A DNA stretch of 64,000 nucleotides, taken from Eubacterium sp. Its GTDB lineage: Bacteria > Bacillota > Clostridia > Lachnospirales > Lachnospiraceae. A program made the translations under genes and the position numbers. The notes under the pieces are model-generated. The model was not told the origin of the DNA. It worked only from the letters and a program-made list of their open reading frames with translations, and searched no databases. Location of the stretch: assembly GCA_017430325.1 (NCBI GenBank), contig JAFRNE010000007.1:62001-126000 (forward strand). The letters are read 5' to 3'. Every line of letters starts with the position of its first letter. The first letter of the stretch is position 1. Shown here one piece after another: positions 60,761 to 64,000 of the stretch.

Positions 60761-61498
60761 TTATTTACCTGCTTTTTCTTTGAATTCACCCTTTTCATCA
60801 AGATAGCCGTTTCCAAGCATGATATCAAGATCGTTGCCGTTATAGGTGAAGATCAGCATGAGCAGCATAAACATCATACTTATGGTCACGTAGATGTCTG
60901 CAACGTTAAAAACAGGAAAATCGATAAGCTTGAAGTAGATAAAGTCAGTAACTGCGCCAAGTCTTATCCTGTCGATGATATTTGACAGTGCGCCTGATAA
61001 CAAAAATACGATACAGATCCTGAGGCTCTTGTATTTTCTGTATTTGATGATATTTGCATAAATATAGATGATAAATATAATTAAAATACAAGAGATAATG
61101 ATAGGTACGATCGGCTTATCATTAAAAGCACCCCATGCCGAACCCTTATTCTGGATATGAAGCAGTTCGAAGAAGCCCTTTATTATCACAAGTCCGTGGC
61201 CTACCGAATAATTCATGATCATAAGATCCTTGGTGATCTGGTCAAGGATTATCAGCGCTGCCATAATACCAAAAGAAATAAGAAGGATCTTAAGCTTCTC
61301 ATTTCTGTCGAGCACCATACTATTAGAAATCTTTTCAGGAGAAGCTTCACCAGAAACCTTGCTCTCTTTTTCTACAGATGTTTTTTCATCTTTGGTGACG
61401 TTGCTTAACTTATTATCTTTATTTTGAACGATCTTCTTCTGTCTTACTCTGTCTTTTTCAATTTTTTGCTGTTCTACATTTCTTGATCTGTTTCCCAT
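60761..61498 (-). CDS. lspA: Signal peptidase II with a charged N-terminal extension
   Basis: A 245-residue membrane aspartic protease that cleaves lipoprotein signal peptides. Catalytic Asp residues are in SNIIDRIRLG and FNVADIYVT; ILDQITKDLM and NKGSAWGAF are also conserved, with four hydrophobic helices. The family norm is 150-170 residues; here about 65 extra, Lys/Glu-rich residues precede helix 1. An ATG at 61318 would give a normal size but has a poor ribosome binding site, so the long form is kept. Its substrates would include the DUF3048 lipoprotein above. Confidence 0.92.
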   Translation of the reverse strand: MGNRSRNVEQQKIEKDRVRQKKIVQNKDNKLSNVTKDEKTSVEKESKVSGEASPEKISNSMVLDRNEKLKILLISFGIMAALIILDQITKDLMIMNYSVGHGLVIIKGFFELLHIQNKGSAWGAFNDKPIVPIIISCILIIFIIYIYANIIKYRKYKSLRICIVFLLSGALSNIIDRIRLGAVTDFIYFKLIDFPVFNVADIYVTISMMFMLLMLIFTYNGNDLDIMLGNGYLDEKGEFKEKAGK

Positions 61499-61541
61499 AG
61501 TCTTCTCGTGTTAACATAATATTTTTATGGTTAATATATTA

Positions 61542-62651
61542 TCAAACTAATTGTTCGTTGATCTCATTCAGGTAAAACTCTATAGCATCCATCATATCTT
61601 CATCGCTAACTTCCCTGGAGATAAAAGCCTCTCCGATACTGCGAAGCAGGATGAATTTGACTGTATTTCCTACCATCTTCTTATCGTTCTTGGTAAGCTC
61701 GATTATCTGCTTAACATCGATGTGCTTCGGAAGCTTTGGAAGGTCAAAACGTGTGATTACTGCTATTATCCTATCAAGATCGTTTTCTGTAATAAGTCCC
61801 TTCTTGAGGGAAATATATGAAGCCATGATGCTGCCGATCGAAACACATTCACCGTGAAGAAGTTTGAAATTCATGTATTTCTCAAGGGCATGGCCAAGGG
61901 TATGTCCGTAATTCAGGATGGCACGGATCCCCTTCTCTTCAGGATCCTCTTCCACTACCTCCTTCTTAACAAGGTTGCATCGATATACGATATCCATCAG
62001 AGTATTTCTGTCAACATTGAAGAGATCCTCTTTGTATTCCTCGAGTATAGTGAAAAGCTCGCTGTCTCTTATGAGAGCGGATTTAACTACCTCGCCCATT
62101 CCGCTGAAATACTGGTCTTTATCGAGGGTTTTAAATGTCTCTCTGTTGATATAAACAAGCCGAGGCATATGAAATGCGCCCACCATATTTTTATATGCAT
62201 CAAAGTCAACACCTGTTTTGCCGCCGATGCTTGAATCAACATCAGCAAGGAGGCTTGTAGGGATCTGAATAAAATCAATTCCCCTAAGAAATGTTGCGGC
62301 TGTATAGCCGGCCATATCACCGGTAACGCCACCTCCAAGTGCAACTATAAAATCATGTCTGTCAAACTTTTCAAGTATCAGCTTCTCGTAGCAATTTCTA
62401 ACCGTGTCGAGAGTCTTACTGCTCTCGCCGGCAGGAAATACAAAGCTTGTAACATACTTACAGCACGGCTCCATAACATTTAAAATAGCATCCAGATATA
62501 AGGATGCTACTTTAGAATCTGAAATTATCAGAGCCTTTTTATCTGAGGCGTTGAAGCCTTTAAGAAAACTTGATAATCCATCAAAGGAGTCATTGTAGGT
62601 AATATCATAGACAGGAATGTTGTTAAGGTTAACTGTTAAATGGTCTGTCAT
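61542..62651 (-). CDS. aroB: 3-dehydroquinate synthase
   Basis: A 369-residue shikimate-pathway enzyme that cyclises DAHP to 3-dehydroquinate with bound NAD and zinc. The NAD motif VALGGGVTGDMAGYTAATF, PTSLLADVDSSIGGKTGVD, and the zinc-ligand region with NYGHTLGHALE and HGECVSIG are complete. AAGGAG precedes the ATG. It lies between divIVA and lspA with short gaps, so a shared transcript is likely despite the unrelated function. Confidence 0.96.
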   Translation of the reverse strand: MTDHLTVNLNNIPVYDITYNDSFDGLSSFLKGFNASDKKALIISDSKVASLYLDAILNVMEPCCKYVTSFVFPAGESSKTLDTVRNCYEKLILEKFDRHDFIVALGGGVTGDMAGYTAATFLRGIDFIQIPTSLLADVDSSIGGKTGVDFDAYKNMVGAFHMPRLVYINRETFKTLDKDQYFSGMGEVVKSALIRDSELFTILEEYKEDLFNVDRNTLMDIVYRCNLVKKEVVEEDPEEKGIRAILNYGHTLGHALEKYMNFKLLHGECVSIGSIMASYISLKKGLITENDLDRIIAVITRFDLPKLPKHIDVKQIIELTKNDKKMVGNTVKFILLRSIGEAFISREVSDEDMMDAIEFYLNEINEQLV

Positions 62652-62674
62652 AATAAAACTCCTTAATATAATAT

Positions 62675-63838
62675 TTACAGAAACATGAATCCGTCCTCGT
62701 CTGCTTCGGCTATACCCTCGAAGTGTCCGAGTGTCCTCACGTTTTTATTTGGTTTTTCTATGTCACCAACCAGAGAATCCTTTGATTCATTTGTTTCTTT
62801 CTCATAATCCTCTGAATGCTTACGTAAATGTTCGTCGGCCTTCTGTTCTGCCGCTGCTTTAAGTTCTTCCTGGTAATCAGTATTTGCAGGCTTAAAAGAC
62901 AGAGTTTTAGACTTCATACTCTGCATGCCGGCTGTTCTGAAGGATGCTGCTCTCTTCTCAGCCTTCTTCTCTTCGTTCCTCTCATCTACTGTTCTGAATG
63001 GCTTGATCTTATCCGCAGCAGCAGCTTCATCAGCTCCGCTGCCTACACTGGGGGGAAAATCAAATCCATCGCCGAACGGATCAATACCTGAACCGCCGAG
63101 GACAGAACCATAAACATTTGATGAATTGCTGGTCTTTGAACTGCTGCCGAATGGCGAATCACCAAAGCCGCCGCCGAGTCCGGAATCTCCAAAACCACCA
63201 AGGCCTGAATCACCGAAGCCGCCGAGACCGCCGCCACCAAGTCCGCTGCCTGAACGCATCTGAGGATCATCCTCAAATTTGAAATCAAAACCGTCTGCAC
63301 CGAGACCATCAAAAGGAGAATTCCTCTTGTTGCCTGATTTCTTTTTATTATTATCAGAGCCGCCCTGCACGAAATTGACATCAATCTTTGCATCCGGATC
63401 AATATCTTCGAGATCAAGGATGTCATACTGCTTCCTTACAAGTGCCGCAAAAGCGCTCCTATATTCAGCATATCTTGTCTCGAGCATCTTCATCTTATTT
63501 TCCATCTCCTCAAGATCAACATATGCCTGATTAACAATCTCATTTGCCCTGTTCTTAGCCTCGAGCTCAATAGTCTTGGCTTCCTTCACAGCATTTGACT
63601 TTGACTGCTGTGAATTCTTCTCTGCAAGCATAAGATTCTTCTGAAGCTGTTCCTCAGTAGTCTTATAATGCTGCAGGGCATCATTAAGAGTTATAACCTT
63701 TTCTTTTAATTCTGCATTTGAACGATATAATTCCTCATAACTCTTTGAAACCTCTTCAAAGAATCTTGATACATCGTCTTTGTTGTAACCCAAACCAGCT
63801 TTAAACTTCTTCTGCTGGATATCAACCGGTGTTAACAT
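62675..63838 (-). CDS. divIVA: DivIVA-domain protein with Gly-rich linker
   Basis: A 387-residue division/polarity scaffold. Residues 1-~60 are the DivIVA membrane-curvature domain (MLTPVDIQQKKFKAGLGYNK, DDVSRFFEEV). A coiled coil follows to about 150. Residues ~195-235 are a Gly-Leu-Phe-Asp-Ser repeat (GGFGDSGLGG...), then a disordered Ser/Gly region and a basic/acidic tail ending EADEDGFMFL. The length is about twice that of Bacillus DivIVA. GGAGGGG precedes the ATG, 26 bases after sepF. Confidence 0.9.
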   Translation of the reverse strand: MLTPVDIQQKKFKAGLGYNKDDVSRFFEEVSKSYEELYRSNAELKEKVITLNDALQHYKTTEEQLQKNLMLAEKNSQQSKSNAVKEAKTIELEAKNRANEIVNQAYVDLEEMENKMKMLETRYAEYRSAFAALVRKQYDILDLEDIDPDAKIDVNFVQGGSDNNKKKSGNKRNSPFDGLGADGFDFKFEDDPQMRSGSGLGGGGLGGFGDSGLGGFGDSGLGGGFGDSPFGSSSKTSNSSNVYGSVLGGSGIDPFGDGFDFPPSVGSGADEAAAADKIKPFRTVDERNEEKKAEKRAASFRTAGMQSMKSKTLSFKPANTDYQEELKAAAEQKADEHLRKHSEDYEKETNESKDSLVGDIEKPNKNVRTLGHFEGIAEADEDGFMFL

Positions 63839-63864
63839 TGCTCTCCCCTCCGAAACGACAGTTA

Positions 63865-64000
63865 TTAATACTTGCCAAGCTGCGGTGACAATGTGGATTC
63901 GTTAAGAATCTCATCCCTGAGATCACCTGAAACCTCAATATTGTGCGGTGCAGCTATGAAGATATTGGCTGAAATAGCCTTAAGATCTCCACCAAGTCCG
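63865..64000 (-). CDS. sepF: Cell division protein SepF, C-terminal part (partial)
   Basis: The last ~45 codons are present, ending TAA (then another TAA). The peptide KAISANIFIAAPHNIEVSGD matches the conserved C-terminal strand of SepF, the FtsZ-bundling membrane anchor, followed by a short tail ending LSPQLGKY. Its position upstream of divIVA is the usual order in Firmicutes. The N-terminus lies outside the window. Confidence 0.88.
   Translation of the reverse strand, partial: GLGGDLKAISANIFIAAPHNIEVSGDLRDEILNESTLSPQLGKY

Overview
The window reads as a chromosomal segment of a low-GC Gram-positive bacterium, most likely a Lachnospiraceae member (Bacillota, Clostridia). This rests on strong GGAGG-type ribosome binding sites, SepF/DivIVA division proteins, ScpAB, a Firmicutes-type LexA, short-form HisG paired with HisZ, and an agmatine/carboxynorspermidine polyamine operon. 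Family names were recognised by eye from motifs; no database was searched.

Layout. 1-10.1 kb (+): housekeeping run rnhB(end)-yraN-pgeF-DUF512 radical SAM-der-plsY-gpsA-SGNH protein-scpA-scpB-HD-GYP protein-small unknown. 10.2-11.0 kb (-): lexA with a promoter carrying LexA-box-like dyads. 11.1-14.7 kb (+): ABC transporter plus two-component system. 14.7-16.6 kb (-): large protein of unknown function. 16.9-22.1 kb (+): histidine genes hisZ-G-D-B and a degenerate HisF fused to HisIE; then a 51-residue membrane protein overlapping alaS. 25.1-30.2 kb (+): a 1704-residue charged protein whose C-terminus is homologous to the 14.7-16.6 kb protein. 30.3-46.6 kb (+): rpsU, a YbhN-like flippase, pssA-like, phoH, ybeY, DUF3048 lipoprotein, two flavoproteins, proB-fthC-proA, a cell-wall L,D-transpeptidase, a MoxR/VWA pair, a patatin and a cytidylate-kinase-like protein. 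46.6-64 kb (-): tyrosine recombinase; polyamine operon speA-speE-CANSDH-nspC-aguA-aguB; an AT-rich island with an MNT/HEPN pair and a decayed type II-A CRISPR locus; rmuC; a WYL regulator; a palindromic element; and rluD-lspA-aroB-divIVA-sepF.

How genes work together. The speA/aguA/aguB products would turn arginine into putrescine, and CANSDH/NspC (and perhaps SpeE) would extend it to a triamine. HisZ-HisG begin histidine synthesis. ProB/ProA make the proline precursor. PlsY, GpsA and the PssA-like enzyme feed phospholipid synthesis.

Most unusual content: (1) two paralogous large proteins of unknown function that share an upstream element at nearly the same distance from the start codon; (2) a fossil type II-A CRISPR locus (Csn2 C-terminal fragment, ATTTGAG leader end, back-to-back repeats without a spacer); (3) a HisF domain lacking a catalytic Asp, fused to HisIE; (4) a polyamine operon carrying both aminopropyl- and carboxyaminopropyl-transfer enzymes; (5) recurrent short tandem duplications at gene 3' ends with periods divisible by three. 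No tRNA, rRNA, insertion sequence or known riboswitch was recognised.
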